Shown: positions 19,943 to 28,902, numbered from the stretch's first letter. The stretch is 64,000 nucleotides of DNA from Neobacillus mesonae (GCA_023715865.1 JAMBOW010000002.1:558001-622000); one strand, 5' to 3'. Translations and numbers: made by a program. The notes: generated by a model from the sequence alone, not told the origin.

Positions 19943-21004
19943 ATGAGGAAACTAACGCCAGCACTGCTTATTGTCACCTTCTGTCTAAGTGCCGCAGCGC
20001 ATTTCCTGCACTTTGATCCACTTGTGCAGTTTATACTCTCTTCCATCGCGGTCATCTTTGTAGCTGGCTTCTTGGGCAAGGCGACAGAAAACGTCGCACA
20101 CTATGCTGGGGAAAGACTGGGCGGCTTTTTAAATGCGACTTTCGGAAATGCTGCAGAGCTCATTATAGCTATTTTTCTCGTTAAGGAAGGCTTATATGAT
20201 ATGGTAAAAGCAAGTTTAACCGGTTCTATTATCGGAAACCTGCTCCTCGTCCTTGGATTAAGTATTTTTGTAGGAGGCTTAAAATATAAAACACAAAGCT
20301 TTAATCAATCGTTAGCAGGAATGAATGGCTCGCTGATGACGGTTGCCGTCATTGCTTTGTTTATTCCGGCTGTATTTTTAAATACTCACACCATTACGAT
20401 AACTCAGACTCAAACGCTGAGCTTGATTGTGGCAGGCATCCTAATCTTTTCTTATCTGGCATGGATCGTGTTCTCTATGATTACGCACAAGGACATTCTG
20501 GCTGACACCACTGACGGTGCAAAGCCTGATCATGGAGAAGAACCTAAATGGTCAAAAAAACAGTCCATTCTCTATCTCGTTATCGCTACAGTAATGGTTG
20601 CCTTTGTCAGTGAATGGCTCGTCGGCACTTTAGAATCTCTTACGGTTCGATTCGGCTTCAGCGAAGTATTCGTAGGTGCTTTCCTTGTCGCTATTATAGG
20701 GAATGCTGCAGAGCATAGTGCAGCGGTTCTGCTTGCGATGAAAAATAAGATGGGGGCAGCTGTTGAAATTGCGGTTGGAAGCAGTTTGCAAATCGCACTG
20801 TTTGTTGCGCCTATTTTGGTGATCATTAGTTACTTCTTCGGTAACACAATGGATATCGTGTTTACAACCATAGAGCTGGTTGCGATAGCGGTTGCCGTAT
20901 TTATATCCAAATCCATAATACAGGATGGTTCAACGAACTGGTATGAAGGTCTGCTTCTTATGGCTGTTTACTGTATTCTCGGAGTATCCTTTTTCCTAAT
21001 CTAA
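19943..21004 (+). CDS. cax: calcium/proton antiporter, CaCA family
   Basis: A 353-residue membrane protein with about eleven hydrophobic segments. It exchanges cytoplasmic Ca2+ for external protons. The two duplicated ion-binding alpha repeats are plain: NATFGNAAELIIA near residues 65-77 and AIIGNAAEHSAA near 250-262. The acidic linker between halves includes DGAKPDHGEEPKW. GGAGG lies 11 bases before the ATG. Together with the YloB-type pump at 3680 it suggests two calcium export routes, although they are not neighbours. Confidence 0.93.
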   Translation: MRKLTPALLIVTFCLSAAAHFLHFDPLVQFILSSIAVIFVAGFLGKATENVAHYAGERLGGFLNATFGNAAELIIAIFLVKEGLYDMVKASLTGSIIGNLLLVLGLSIFVGGLKYKTQSFNQSLAGMNGSLMTVAVIALFIPAVFLNTHTITITQTQTLSLIVAGILIFSYLAWIVFSMITHKDILADTTDGAKPDHGEEPKWSKKQSILYLVIATVMVAFVSEWLVGTLESLTVRFGFSEVFVGAFLVAIIGNAAEHSAAVLLAMKNKMGAAVEIAVGSSLQIALFVAPILVIISYFFGNTMDIVFTTIELVAIAVAVFISKSIIQDGSTNWYEGLLLMAVYCILGVSFFLI

Positions 21005-21029
21005 TCCGTCAAATCTTTAAACAAGCACG

Positions 21030-21058
21030 AAAAAAGCATGCATCTCCCATGCATGCTT
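21030..21058 (-). terminator. terminator after ylaN
   Basis: AAGCATGCAT/ATGCATGCTT stem followed by a T6 run on the minus strand. It may also stop the convergent cax transcript. Confidence 0.85.
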
Positions 21059-21079
21059 CTATAAATGATGACCTTGAGC

Positions 21080-21376
21080 TTATTCTTGATTTCCTTTATT
21101 ATTCAGCGCTTCGTACAGAACCGCCAAATTACGTTCAAGGTTGTTCACCAATTGTTTGCCTGTTTCGACTGGAAGAAGCCCTGCACGAACAGCAAAATCA
21201 ACTTCTTTGGAGAAACCAAACACTTGGGTATCTAATACTTCCTCATAGAGAGGGCAGTAACGTGTTGCCAGATTCTCCATCTGTACTTGAATAAGCTTCT
21301 GTATTTTATCTGCATCTTCTTCAAGAAGACTAATCGCTTTGAAATTGAGTTGTTCTTGCAGATTTGATGAAGTCAT
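21080..21376 (-). CDS. ylaN: YlaN family protein (UPF0358)
   Basis: A 98-residue helical cytoplasmic protein. It begins [21 protein letters not shown] and contains [18 protein letters not shown] and [15 protein letters not shown], characteristic of YlaN. In Bacillus subtilis and Staphylococcus aureus YlaN is important under iron limitation and has been described as binding Fur to relieve repression. It carries one cysteine in the RYCPLYEE segment. A purine-rich GGGGGGAAGAG precedes the ATG. Confidence 0.93.
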   Translation of the reverse strand: MTSSNLQEQLNFKAISLLEEDADKIQKLIQVQMENLATRYCPLYEEVLDTQVFGFSKEVDFAVRAGLLPVETGKQLVNNLERNLAVLYEALNNKGNQE

Positions 21377-21462
21377 GCACTCTTCCCCCCTATGTCCAGA
21401 ATCTTGTACGACAATATATCATTAATATTAGACGAAAACCGTTCTCAATACAAGAACCTACT

Positions 21463-21497
21463 AAAAAAAGCACCTTTACCATTCAAGGTAAAGGCGC
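21463..21497 (-). terminator. terminator after the HPr-like gene
   Basis: GCGCCTTTACC/GGTAAAGGTGC stem followed by T7 on the minus strand. Confidence 0.85.
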
Positions 21498-21515
21498 CTC
21501 CGATCGCTGTTTAAG

Positions 21516-21761
21516 CTATTCCGCTACAACAACCACCGTCAAACCATGTTTAGCAAAGACTTCAGAGATTTCACGTTTGGCTTCATCGGCATCCGGTCCA
21601 TGAACATGCAGTTCATACGTCTTATTGCCAACCAGCGTAGTAAACAATCCAAGAATACTTTTTACATCGATGTACTTGTTGTCCGAGTGAAGTACGATAG
21701 AAGAACTGAACTTACTCGCAGTTTGAGCAATTTCTACAACCGCTGCATTGTTACTCGACAT
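21516..21761 (-). CDS. HPr-like protein lacking the active-site histidine segment (Crh-like)
   Basis: An 81-residue protein that aligns with HPr from the first helix onward: QTASKFSSSIVLHSDNKYID at 13-32, then VKSILGLF, where Ser35 corresponds to the regulatory Ser46 of HPr. The HPr segment GIHARPAT with the phosphorylated His15 is absent; the aligned residue is Asn4 and the first strand is missing. The C-terminus instead carries an extra hydrophobic strand-like end (LTVVVVAE). GGAGG lies 7 bases before the ATG and an in-frame TAA lies six codons upstream, so the short N-terminus is real. It cannot carry PTS phosphate at His15. A regulatory role through Ser35, like Crh with CcpA, is an inference. 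Confidence 0.85.
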   Translation of the reverse strand: MSSNNAAVVEIAQTASKFSSSIVLHSDNKYIDVKSILGLFTTLVGNKTYELHVHGPDADEAKREISEVFAKHGLTVVVVAE

Positions 21762-21877
21762 AGGAATCCCTCCGTCTTATATCAGATCTCTAATGTAATA
21801 TAACCAGTTTTATGATACATTGAATCCGCTTTCTTAGCAACCACATTTTCCATCGCAGAAAGCTTGGGCTGACATCA

Positions 21878-22993
21878 TTACACGAGATTTTCCGGGTTCA
21901 AACCTTCGAGTTCAGGAATAACAAACAAACCGTCCTTCCGAATGAGCACATCGTCGAAGTAGATTTCGCCTCCGCCGTATTCTGGACGCTGAATCAGAAC
22001 GAGATCCCAGTGGATAGAAGATGTATTGCCGTTATCTGTAACATCATATGCCTGACCTGGCGTAAAATGAAGACTTCCTGCAATTTTTTCGTCAAACAGA
22101 ATATCCTTCATTGGATGCAAAATATGCGGGTTAAACCCGATCGCAAATTCACCAATGTAACGAGCACCTTCGTCAGAGTTAAGAATTTCATTCAAACGCT
22201 TCGTATCATTGCTTGTTGCTTCGACAATCTTACCGTTCTCAAAACGGAATTTGATATTCTCAAACGTTATGCCGTTATACAGCGTCGGTGTATTATAGCT
22301 GATCGTACCATTGACGGAATCGCGTACAGGCGCGCTGTAAACTTCTCCGTCCGGAATGTTTTTCTCCCCTGCACATTTCTCTGCTCCGATAGATTTAATC
22401 GAGAACGTAAGATCTGTGCCTGGTCCTGTAATACGAACCTTGTCTGTTCTGCGCATAAGATCTGCCAGCGGATCTTGTGCCTTGTCCATTTTTGCATAAT
22501 CCAGGTTACACACATCAAAATAAAAATCTTCGAAAGCTTCTGTGCTCGTATTGGCCAGCTGAGCCATGCTTGCGTTCGGATAACGCAGAACAACCCATTT
22601 TGTCCGTTTTACACGCTCTTCACTATGTACAGGATGAGAGTATAACGAGTTATACATTTTCATTTTGTCCTCCGGTACGTCGGACAAATCATTTGCGTTC
22701 TCGCCGGCACGGATCCCTATGTAGCCATCCATCAGCTCCATCCGCTTCAGATCAATTTCTGCCCAAGTTTTGAGCATTTCTTCAGTTGCGTTTTTGAGCA
22801 TTGCGCGTTGTACTGTTTTATCTGTAAGCTGAACGAAAGCATTACCGCCCGCTTTACCGATTTCCTCAATGATAGCGTTAAGAAGGTCCCGTTCAGAACC
22901 GATCATTTCTACTAGTACATTCTCGCCTGGCTGCACATTCACTGAATAACCTACCAGATTTTGCGCCAGCTTTTGAATTCTTGGATCTTTCAT
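21878..22993 (-). CDS. ampS: M29 family aminopeptidase
   Basis: A 371-residue thermophilic-type (M29) metallo-aminopeptidase that releases N-terminal residues from peptides in the cytoplasm. The start at 22993 (MKDPRIQKLAQNLVG) has AAGGAGG 11 bases upstream; a TTG further up would lie in that site. Family residues are visible in NIPDGEVYSAPVRDSVNG, GARYIGEFAIGFNP and GNTSSIHWDLVLIQRPEYGG, which hold the glutamate and histidine metal ligands. It lies alone between two terminator-bounded units. Confidence 0.92.
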   Translation of the reverse strand: MKDPRIQKLAQNLVGYSVNVQPGENVLVEMIGSERDLLNAIIEEIGKAGGNAFVQLTDKTVQRAMLKNATEEMLKTWAEIDLKRMELMDGYIGIRAGENANDLSDVPEDKMKMYNSLYSHPVHSEERVKRTKWVVLRYPNASMAQLANTSTEAFEDFYFDVCNLDYAKMDKAQDPLADLMRRTDKVRITGPGTDLTFSIKSIGAEKCAGEKNIPDGEVYSAPVRDSVNGTISYNTPTLYNGITFENIKFRFENGKIVEATSNDTKRLNEILNSDEGARYIGEFAIGFNPHILHPMKDILFDEKIAGSLHFTPGQAYDVTDNGNTSSIHWDLVLIQRPEYGGGEIYFDDVLIRKDGLFVIPELEGLNPENLV

Positions 22994-23109
22994 TAAAATT
23001 ATTGCCTCCTTCAAGTTGATTCTTCCTTATTGTAGCACCGGTTCGAATTTTAGGATATGACCCTTTCTATGCGAACTGGATTATTTTGCAGGTATATTGT
23101 TGTTCCATC

Positions 23110-23934
23110 TCATTTGTATTTACTAAAATAGACCTCCGTAATGAGTAGCTCCTGCTCCTTCGGATTATTCGGATCACTAACCCTGCTTTCGGAAGACAGC
23201 CGGATAGGCAAACTTGTTTTCTTATCCACCATAAGATGGTAGACGGCTGCGGCCTGCACACCTTGTATTCTTTGGTTTAACTTATCATTTCCCGCCTTCC
23301 AAGCCTGCTCCAACTCCTTCAAGCACTTATCCCGATCTTTCTTATTTACCTGATTAGCCAGATCCGGCAAACCATTGTGGAGCTGCTCCATCTCCATATT
23401 CAATTGATCCGCCATCCAGGTTTTTGCTTCAGCTGAATCGAGCTCGATTCGAATCATCTGAGTCCCCCGCGGTGAGCCTGATTCGTTGCTTATCCTTTTT
23501 CCTTCCATACGCCCGATTCTCTCCAGCTGCTCCACTGGATTTAGCCTGGATGAGGCTCCAGATGAGCTGCCCTCTTTCTCTAACATTCTCCAGGAACCTG
23601 CTTTTCGTTCCATGGATATAGGACGAGATGCGTCGCCGGTCTGCTTCTTTACTTGAAATCCTTTATTTCTCTCCCGGCTCGATACTACGAGCTGGTTGTG
23701 ATCTGATAAAGTACCTTTATAGTAAAACTGCTGTTCAAATTCACCTTTGCTTGAGGTTCTGAGGCCTGCCTGACCTTCAAAACTCATCTCTTCTTTTCCT
23801 GCAATTCCAGTAAGAGCACGACGAAAAGTTTCCTCGGGATCAGACTGCTGGTCAAACATGCCGCATCCGCTAATTTGGATCATAGCCATACTGCAGATCA
23901 CCGTAATAATAAAACGAATTTGTAATTGTCGCAT
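23110..23934 (-). CDS. putative lipoprotein, 274 residues
   Basis: The N-terminus MRQLQIRFIITVICSMAMIQ followed by ISGCGMF is a lipoprotein signal peptide with the cysteine at residue 24, so the protein is expected to be anchored outside the membrane. The rest is hydrophilic and resembles secreted LolA/LppX-like or YhcN-type proteins only in general pattern (EETFRRALTGIAGKEEMSFEG near residue 34, a strand-rich region near 60-160). No family is assigned. It lies between the aminopeptidase and the GGDEF gene on the same strand, with its own ribosome site. Confidence 0.75.
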   Translation of the reverse strand: MRQLQIRFIITVICSMAMIQISGCGMFDQQSDPEETFRRALTGIAGKEEMSFEGQAGLRTSSKGEFEQQFYYKGTLSDHNQLVVSSRERNKGFQVKKQTGDASRPISMERKAGSWRMLEKEGSSSGASSRLNPVEQLERIGRMEGKRISNESGSPRGTQMIRIELDSAEAKTWMADQLNMEMEQLHNGLPDLANQVNKKDRDKCLKELEQAWKAGNDKLNQRIQGVQAAAVYHLMVDKKTSLPIRLSSESRVSDPNNPKEQELLITEVYFSKYK

Positions 23935-24040
23935 AACATGCGCCTGCCTCTCAATCCGTTATATATTTTTCAGGGCTAATAAGAAAGCTCCCTTGTTTGT
24001 TAGGTTTTCCGCAGGCTGCTGCTTATATCCAGCAGTAAAT

Positions 24041-24076
24041 AAAAATAAAAAACACCCGCTGCAAATTAGCGAATGT
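24041..24076 (-). terminator. terminator after the GGDEF gene
   Basis: ACATTCGCT/AGCGGGTGT stem (nine pairs including G-U) followed by TTTTTTATTTTT on the minus strand, 4 bases past the stop. Confidence 0.75.
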
Positions 24077-24079
24077 TTT

Positions 24080-26071
24080 TTAACGATTCTTTGTTTTAGT
24101 CTCAATAACAATACGATCGCGCCCACTGTTCTTAGCTTCGTATAAAGCCATATCCGCACGATAAAAGAGCGACTCCAAGCTTACCTGATCATCAAGCCAG
24201 CACCACTCCCCGATGCCTATGGATACCGTTATAGATGGAGAGGTTAGTTTCGGAACCTGCTGTCTGATTGTTTCGGCGATGCTGCTAGACTGCAGGCTGC
24301 TAACTTGAGGAAGATAAATCGCGATCTCCTCGCCGCCCCATCTTGCACAGAGGTCATTTGGTCCTGCTGCGTTTCGAATAATGTTACCCACTTGCTTGAG
24401 TACGGTATCCCCAACCTGATGCCCGAATCGGTCGTTGACTTGCTTGAATTGATCAATATCGATCACCATCAGAGCTCCGCAAAAATCTGTATTTTGCCGT
24501 TCCTCAATCATACGGTCCACGTAGTGTCTAACATATAAACCCGTTAGTGCATCGACCGTAGCAAGGCGTTCCACCTCAGCGTGCAGTGTCGCATTTGTTG
24601 CAGCAAGCCCGATATGTACAGCAAGCATGTCTAAGAAGCGGAAATTGTTATAAGAAAAAAATTGCTTTTTCTGGTGAGCCACAAGCACGGTTCCTTCTAC
24701 TTTACCGCTGATTCTTAATGGGACAGCCATCATGGACATAGAGCCCGTCGTGTCCATAAAAAAGGAGCCCGGTCCTGTGTAATTCTCGTAATCAAACAAT
24801 ATAAAGGGCTCTCCGCTTCTATATACTTTCCCGCTGATTCCTGAAAGAGAGAACTTCTCATTCTTAAGCGAAGGAATGTTGGAGAACATGACATGAAACA
24901 GCTGATCCTCCGGATCGAGCTTAAGTATACAGCAGGACTCCGCCTTGAAAATACGAATCAGCTGGTGAACCGCATATTCATAAATATCTGCCAGCTGCAA
25001 GCTTTGATTTAACCGTTTGGTCAGCTCATCAATCATTCGAAGCTCTTGAATCAAAGTACCTGATTGTTCATGCAATTTGGCATTTTCATAAGCAGTGCCG
25101 GCAGTATCTGCCATCATCGTAATCAACTTCAAATCCACATCTTCAACCAGCTCTTCTTTGGCTTCAATATGAAAGACGCCATATGTCCCCTGCTTGCCTC
25201 TGAACGGAATTCCAATCTCATATTGGTGAGGAGCATTAGGCTGCGATATGATACGTTCTTCAGTAAAGGCCCTTACACATACGGAATGGATATCTCCATG
25301 CAAATACAAAGGCTTTACTCTAGGATCATTCATCACGCCATCCTGAGACATGTAAAGGGTAAGGCCAACTGCCGGGAAAAGAAACGCAACGCTGTCGAAC
25401 ACTTCCTCAAGCACCGCCTGCACATCCATCTTGTCCTGCATTCGCTGCACAATTTGCAGAAGAATGGATCGTCGCCGGTTCTCATTGTCAGACAGCTTAT
25501 GAATATGGAGCATATCTGTAAGGAAAAACTGCTCGAACCGCCGATAGAAACAAGATTGAAAATGATATTTGGTGGATAAAAGCAAGTCTCTAACTTCTTT
25601 TACAGCTGCTTTTTTCAAGACCCCTATACAGATTACGCCCAGCAGCTTTTTCTCTTTGCGGGAATGCAAAGGAATTGTATAAATTTCATATTCACTATTA
25701 ACAGCAACCCCCGAATGCTCCTGATGCTGAACGATTTCCGTTAACCCCTTGTCAACAGCACGAGTAACCGCTTCTTCTATGGGAGAAAGGATTTCGCCTT
25801 TGGAAACAAGACAGGCATTGTCTCGGTTCCATACGGAGAAGAGCGCTTCATTTAATGATGGGATCATTACCGTATAACTGTACCATTCCTCAAAAGCCTC
25901 TTTGAGAATACGCTCGATATGACCAGCATCAAAAATGTTCACGTCCAAATAATCCAACCAGCGGTCTATCGGCTGAGGATCTTCTAATATACGGTCGTAT
26001 TGTTCTTGCTCTGGAATCTCCAGAAGCAAACCCTCTTTCTTATACGAAGATTCATGAAGGTGTTCTGTCAT
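24080..26071 (-). CDS. GAF-GGDEF diguanylate cyclase
   Basis: A 663-residue signalling protein that should make c-di-GMP from GTP. It has no membrane segment. The N-terminal 330 residues are a sensory region with at least one GAF-like fold (EVFDSVAFLFPAVGLTLYMS near 220). A second GAF domain covers about 345-480 (YEYAVHQLIRIFKAESCCIL, MMAVPLRISGKVEGTVLVA). The C-terminal GGDEF domain starts at DALTGLYVRHYVDRM and carries the active site RWGGEEI near residue 578. The allosteric I-site RxxD is not kept (GPND at that place), so product inhibition is probably absent. An AAGGAG site precedes the ATG, and a long inverted repeat lies 68 bases upstream of the start. Confidence 0.92.
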   Translation of the reverse strand: MTEHLHESSYKKEGLLLEIPEQEQYDRILEDPQPIDRWLDYLDVNIFDAGHIERILKEAFEEWYSYTVMIPSLNEALFSVWNRDNACLVSKGEILSPIEEAVTRAVDKGLTEIVQHQEHSGVAVNSEYEIYTIPLHSRKEKKLLGVICIGVLKKAAVKEVRDLLLSTKYHFQSCFYRRFEQFFLTDMLHIHKLSDNENRRRSILLQIVQRMQDKMDVQAVLEEVFDSVAFLFPAVGLTLYMSQDGVMNDPRVKPLYLHGDIHSVCVRAFTEERIISQPNAPHQYEIGIPFRGKQGTYGVFHIEAKEELVEDVDLKLITMMADTAGTAYENAKLHEQSGTLIQELRMIDELTKRLNQSLQLADIYEYAVHQLIRIFKAESCCILKLDPEDQLFHVMFSNIPSLKNEKFSLSGISGKVYRSGEPFILFDYENYTGPGSFFMDTTGSMSMMAVPLRISGKVEGTVLVAHQKKQFFSYNNFRFLDMLAVHIGLAATNATLHAEVERLATVDALTGLYVRHYVDRMIEERQNTDFCGALMVIDIDQFKQVNDRFGHQVGDTVLKQVGNIIRNAAGPNDLCARWGGEEIAIYLPQVSSLQSSSIAETIRQQVPKLTSPSITVSIGIGEWCWLDDQVSLESLFYRADMALYEAKNSGRDRIVIETKTKNR

Positions 26072-26138
26072 AAAACGGCACTCCTTTACACCCTTCAGTT
26101 CAAAATTCGATGGGTTACATTTATTGCGGCAGGTTACG

Positions 26139-26187
26139 TTTGTATCGTAAATTTAATGTACCTGAATGTTTAAAATTAAGATACAAA
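26139..26187. repeat. 18-bp imperfect inverted repeat upstream of the GGDEF gene
   Basis: Arms TTTGTATCGTAAATTTAA (26139-26156) and TTAAAATTAAGATACAAA (26170-26187) pair at 16 of 18 positions around a 13-base loop. It is AT-rich with no T tract, so it is not a usual terminator. It may be an operator or transcript hairpin in the leader of the GGDEF gene. Confidence 0.7.
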
Positions 26188-26303
26188 TCTATTTTACCTT
26201 CTTTTCCTATAATTTGCACGGAGTTTACGAGGATTTCGCCCTATATTTTTAGGTCCATGGTCCCACTGACAAATTTATACTGTTTTAATCTTTTGCATTT
26301 CCC
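26188..26303. other. intergenic stretch with no gene seen
   Basis: Between the inverted repeat and the rpsD promoter there is AT-rich sequence without a credible open frame or hairpin. Confidence 0.6.
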
Positions 26304-26331
26304 TTGACTTCATAGACAGGTTTAATATAAT
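26304..26331 (+). promoter_or_regulatory. sigma-A type promoter of rpsD
   Basis: TTGACT at 26304-26309 and TATAAT at 26326-26331 are separated by 16 bases. They stand about 195 bases before the rpsD ATG, which leaves room for a leader. Confidence 0.75.
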
Positions 26332-26337
26332 ATATAT

Positions 26338-26515
26338 TGTTGAATAAGACTGTTATGGTCTTTAAATTTGGGCGTAACGTTGTGTCACCCTCACAGCTTT
26401 TTGTAGCTGAACTGGACAGCGGCTGAACTTTCCGGTCAGAAGTTATCTTTTATTAAGGATACGATACAAGGAGCGGCGCAAATAGAGCCCCATATGAAAT
26501 TTATAATAAAAGGAG
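26338..26515 (+). promoter_or_regulatory. rpsD 5' leader, probable S4 autoregulatory RNA
   Basis: A transcribed leader of about 180 bases with complementary segments such as CAGCTTTTTGTAGCTG and GACAGCGGCTG...CCGGTC, and no open frame of note. In Bacillus, S4 represses its own gene by binding a structured leader upstream of rpsD. Placing that element here rests on position and fold potential rather than a covariance search. Confidence 0.55.
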
Positions 26516-26526
26516 TTACTATATCA

Positions 26527-27126
26527 ATGGCACGTTACACTGGTCCTAAATTTAAATTGAGTCGCCGTCTCGGCATTTCCCTGAGCGGAACTGGTAAAGA
26601 ATTGAAACGCCCTTTCCCTCCAGGACAACATGGTCCTAACCAACGGAGAAAAATCAGCAACTACGGTATGCAGCTTCAAGAAAAACAAAAATTGCGTCAT
26701 ATGTACGGCTTGGGTGAAAAGCAATTCCGTACTCTGTTCGCTAAAGCTCAAAAAATGCAAGGTATTGCCGGTGAGAACTTCATGTTCCTGCTGGAAAGCC
26801 GTCTTGACAACCTTGTATTCCGTCTTGGTTTTGCTAACTCCCGTGCAGGCGCACGTCAGTTGGTAGCACATGGCCATATCACTGTTAACGGCAAAAAAGT
26901 AGATATCGCTTCTTACACTGTAAGCATTGGCGATGTAATCGGTCTTCGTGAAAGAAGCCGCGGTCTTTCCTCTGTTAAAGAAGCTTTGGAAAACCGTAAT
27001 CATCTTCCAGCTTACGTTGAGTACAACGAAGCAGCTCTTGAAGGCAAGTACATCCGTCTTCCTGAACGTGCTGAGCTTTCTCAAGACATCGATGAGAAAC
27101 AAATCGTCGAGTTCTACAACCGTTAA
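26527..27126 (+). CDS. rpsD: 30S ribosomal protein S4
   Basis: A 199-residue primary rRNA-binding protein of the 30S subunit. The start at 26527 ([16 protein letters not shown]) has AAAGGAG 11 bases upstream; an upstream in-frame ATG 33 bases earlier gives non-family residues. The S4 domain includes [20 protein letters not shown] and [19 protein letters not shown]. It lacks the N-terminal CxxC zinc motif found in some S4 paralogues. Codons are strongly biased, as expected for high expression. It is transcribed alone, as in Bacillus, followed by a terminator. Confidence 0.98.
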   Translation: MARYTGPKFKLSRRLGISLSGTGKELKRPFPPGQHGPNQRRKISNYGMQLQEKQKLRHMYGLGEKQFRTLFAKAQKMQGIAGENFMFLLESRLDNLVFRLGFANSRAGARQLVAHGHITVNGKKVDIASYTVSIGDVIGLRERSRGLSSVKEALENRNHLPAYVEYNEAALEGKYIRLPERAELSQDIDEKQIVEFYNR

Positions 27127-27147
27127 TATTTAAGTCAGACACAATCA

Positions 27148-27183
27148 TTCCCCGTAGGCCCGCAGCTTACGGGGAATTTTTTA
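27148..27183 (+). terminator. terminator after rpsD
   Basis: TTCCCCGTA/TACGGGGAA stem with a six-to-seven-T run. Confidence 0.9.
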
Positions 27184-27228
27184 TTGTCTTATGATCTTTG
27201 CATTTTGAGTGATTCTAAAAAAGCTATG

Positions 27229-27277
27229 CAAAAAAGAGTGCCTGTCATCACGTTGATGCAGGCACTCTTCTTTTTTG
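27229..27277 (-). terminator. terminator after tyrS, usable from both sides
   Basis: AAGAGTGCCTG/CAGGCACTCTT stem flanked by A5 and T6, lying between the convergent rpsD and tyrS units. Confidence 0.88.
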
Positions 27278-27306
27278 AGTTAAGATGAGCTGGCTACTGA
27301 AACTTC

Positions 27307-28557
27307 TTACAGTTTGATTTTTGCAAACTTGCGTTTACCAACCTGTACTATGTCCCCATCCTTTGGTGTATACTCACTGTTTGGATCGCTCCACTTTTCT
27401 TCATTAATCTTAACAGCACCCTGCTGAATACTGCGCTTCGCTTCACCGTTCGAAGCTGCAAAACCGAGCAAGGTCAGCAAGCTGATCAAGCGAATGCTGC
27501 CGTTCTCCAAAGCTTCAGCAGAAATGGTTGCTTCCGAAATATCATCCGGCAATGCACGCTGCTGGAAGACAGTTACGAAATGCTGCTGAGCCGCCTCTGC
27601 AGCTTCTACTCCATGGTACATGCGGACAAATGTGTAAGCGAGCTTCATTTTGGCATCGCGCGGATGAACACTGCCGTCCTCAAGCCCCTGCTCCAATCCT
27701 TTCAGATCCTCAAGGCTCAGGTCAGTAGCCAGAGTGTAGTATTTCAACATAAGCTCATCCGGAACAGACATCGATTTACCGTAAATCTCATTTGCGTCTT
27801 CATCGATACCAATGTAGTTGCCAAGACTCTTGCTCATTTTCTGAACTCCGTCCAAGCCTTCCAGGAGCGGAAGCATGATCGTAGCCTGAGCTTCATCTCC
27901 ATTTTCTTTTTGCAGCGTACGACCCATCAGAAGATTAAACTTTTGGTCTGTACCTCCAAGCTCAATATCACTCTTAAGAACAACGGAATCCGTTCCCTGC
28001 ATAAGCGGGTAGAAAAATTCATGAATGCTGATCGGCTGACCGCTTTGGAAACGCTTGGTGAAATCATCACGTTCCATCATCCGGGCAACGGTTACTTTAG
28101 CCGCCAGATTGACTACTTGTGAGAAATTCATCGGTGCCAGCCAATCCGAGTTGTAGAATACTTTTGTTTTGTCCGGATCCAAAATTTTAAACAGCTGCTT
28201 TTTGTATGTTTCTGCATTGCGCTGTACATCTTCCTCGCTGAGCTGCTTGCGTGTTTCGGATTTTCCGGTAGGGTCACCGATACGTCCAGTAAAATCACCG
28301 ATGATCAGCTGAACATGATGTCCAAGATCCTGGAATTGGCGCAGCTTGTGCATTACAACCGTATGCCCAATATGCAGGTCCGGCGCAGACGGGTCCATCC
28401 CCAGCTTCACCTGCAGCGGTACTCCGCTGACAACGGATTTCATAATTTTCTGCTTGAGATCCTCTTCCGGTACAATCTCCGAAACTCCTCTTGCGATTAC
28501 ATCCAGCTGGCGGTTCACTTCTTCTTGCTGGGTATTGTTCAGTTCTTCCCATTTCAT
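27307..28557 (-). CDS. tyrS: tyrosyl-tRNA synthetase, KMSKS (TyrZ-like) type
   Basis: Class I synthetase that charges tRNA-Tyr. The start at 28557 (MKWEELNNTQQEEV) has AAGAGGAGGT 10 bases upstream; 15 further upstream residues in frame are not family-like. The 416 residues show PDLHIGHT (HIGH motif near residue 57), the tyrosine pocket HEFFYPLMQGTDSV, LGGTDQKFN, and KMSKS near 245. The C-terminal S4-like RNA-binding domain starts near 350 (LLGFAASNGEAKRSIQQGAVKIN). The KMSKS form resembles TyrZ rather than the KFGKT-type TyrS of Bacillus. Expression is controlled by the T-box leader upstream. Confidence 0.96.
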   Translation of the reverse strand: MKWEELNNTQQEEVNRQLDVIARGVSEIVPEEDLKQKIMKSVVSGVPLQVKLGMDPSAPDLHIGHTVVMHKLRQFQDLGHHVQLIIGDFTGRIGDPTGKSETRKQLSEEDVQRNAETYKKQLFKILDPDKTKVFYNSDWLAPMNFSQVVNLAAKVTVARMMERDDFTKRFQSGQPISIHEFFYPLMQGTDSVVLKSDIELGGTDQKFNLLMGRTLQKENGDEAQATIMLPLLEGLDGVQKMSKSLGNYIGIDEDANEIYGKSMSVPDELMLKYYTLATDLSLEDLKGLEQGLEDGSVHPRDAKMKLAYTFVRMYHGVEAAEAAQQHFVTVFQQRALPDDISEATISAEALENGSIRLISLLTLLGFAASNGEAKRSIQQGAVKINEEKWSDPNSEYTPKDGDIVQVGKRKFAKIKL

Positions 28558-28599
28558 TCTAATGGTACCTCCTCTTAAATCTTCGATCCTATTTATACA

Positions 28600-28897
28600 C
28601 AAAAAAGCTCCTTCTCATCCCAAGGGACGAGAAGGAGCGCTCGCGTTACCACCCTAATTAAAGTGCTGTTAAATAAAGCATTCAGCACTTTCACTTCATT
28701 ATAATAACGGGATTTCAACCCGGTACCAGGCTACCAGCTTGGTAATTTCAACCTGCCGCATTGTTCACCTGGACAGCTCCGGACGGTAATTCAAAAGCGG
28801 CACATATCCGGTTCGCACCACCCACCGGCTCTCTGACTATGTGTTATCCGCCTCCTACTGGAGTCCTTCACAGCTTTTATCCGTATCAAGTTTTGAA
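28600..28897 (-). promoter_or_regulatory. tyrosine T-box riboswitch leader of tyrS
   Basis: Read on the minus strand, the leader contains a stem I distal part (AGAGAGCCGGTGGGTGG..CGAACCGG), then a specifier region with a TAC tyrosine codon (28786-28788) in GAATTACC. The T-box AGGGTGGTAACGCG follows at 28642-28655. The final hairpin GCTCCTTCTCGTCC/GGATGAGAAGGAGC with T6 at 28600-28638 is the terminator that competes with the antiterminator. The TGGT of the T-box bulge suits a tRNA-Tyr ending in A-CCA. Uncharged tRNA-Tyr should allow read-through into tyrS. Confidence 0.93.
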
Positions 28898-28902
28898 TTT
28901 AT

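Noticed and set aside
26524..27102. Long minus-strand open frame antisense to rpsD (about 192 residues)
   Set aside because: It arises from the codon bias of rpsD, has no ribosome site and no family-like sequence.
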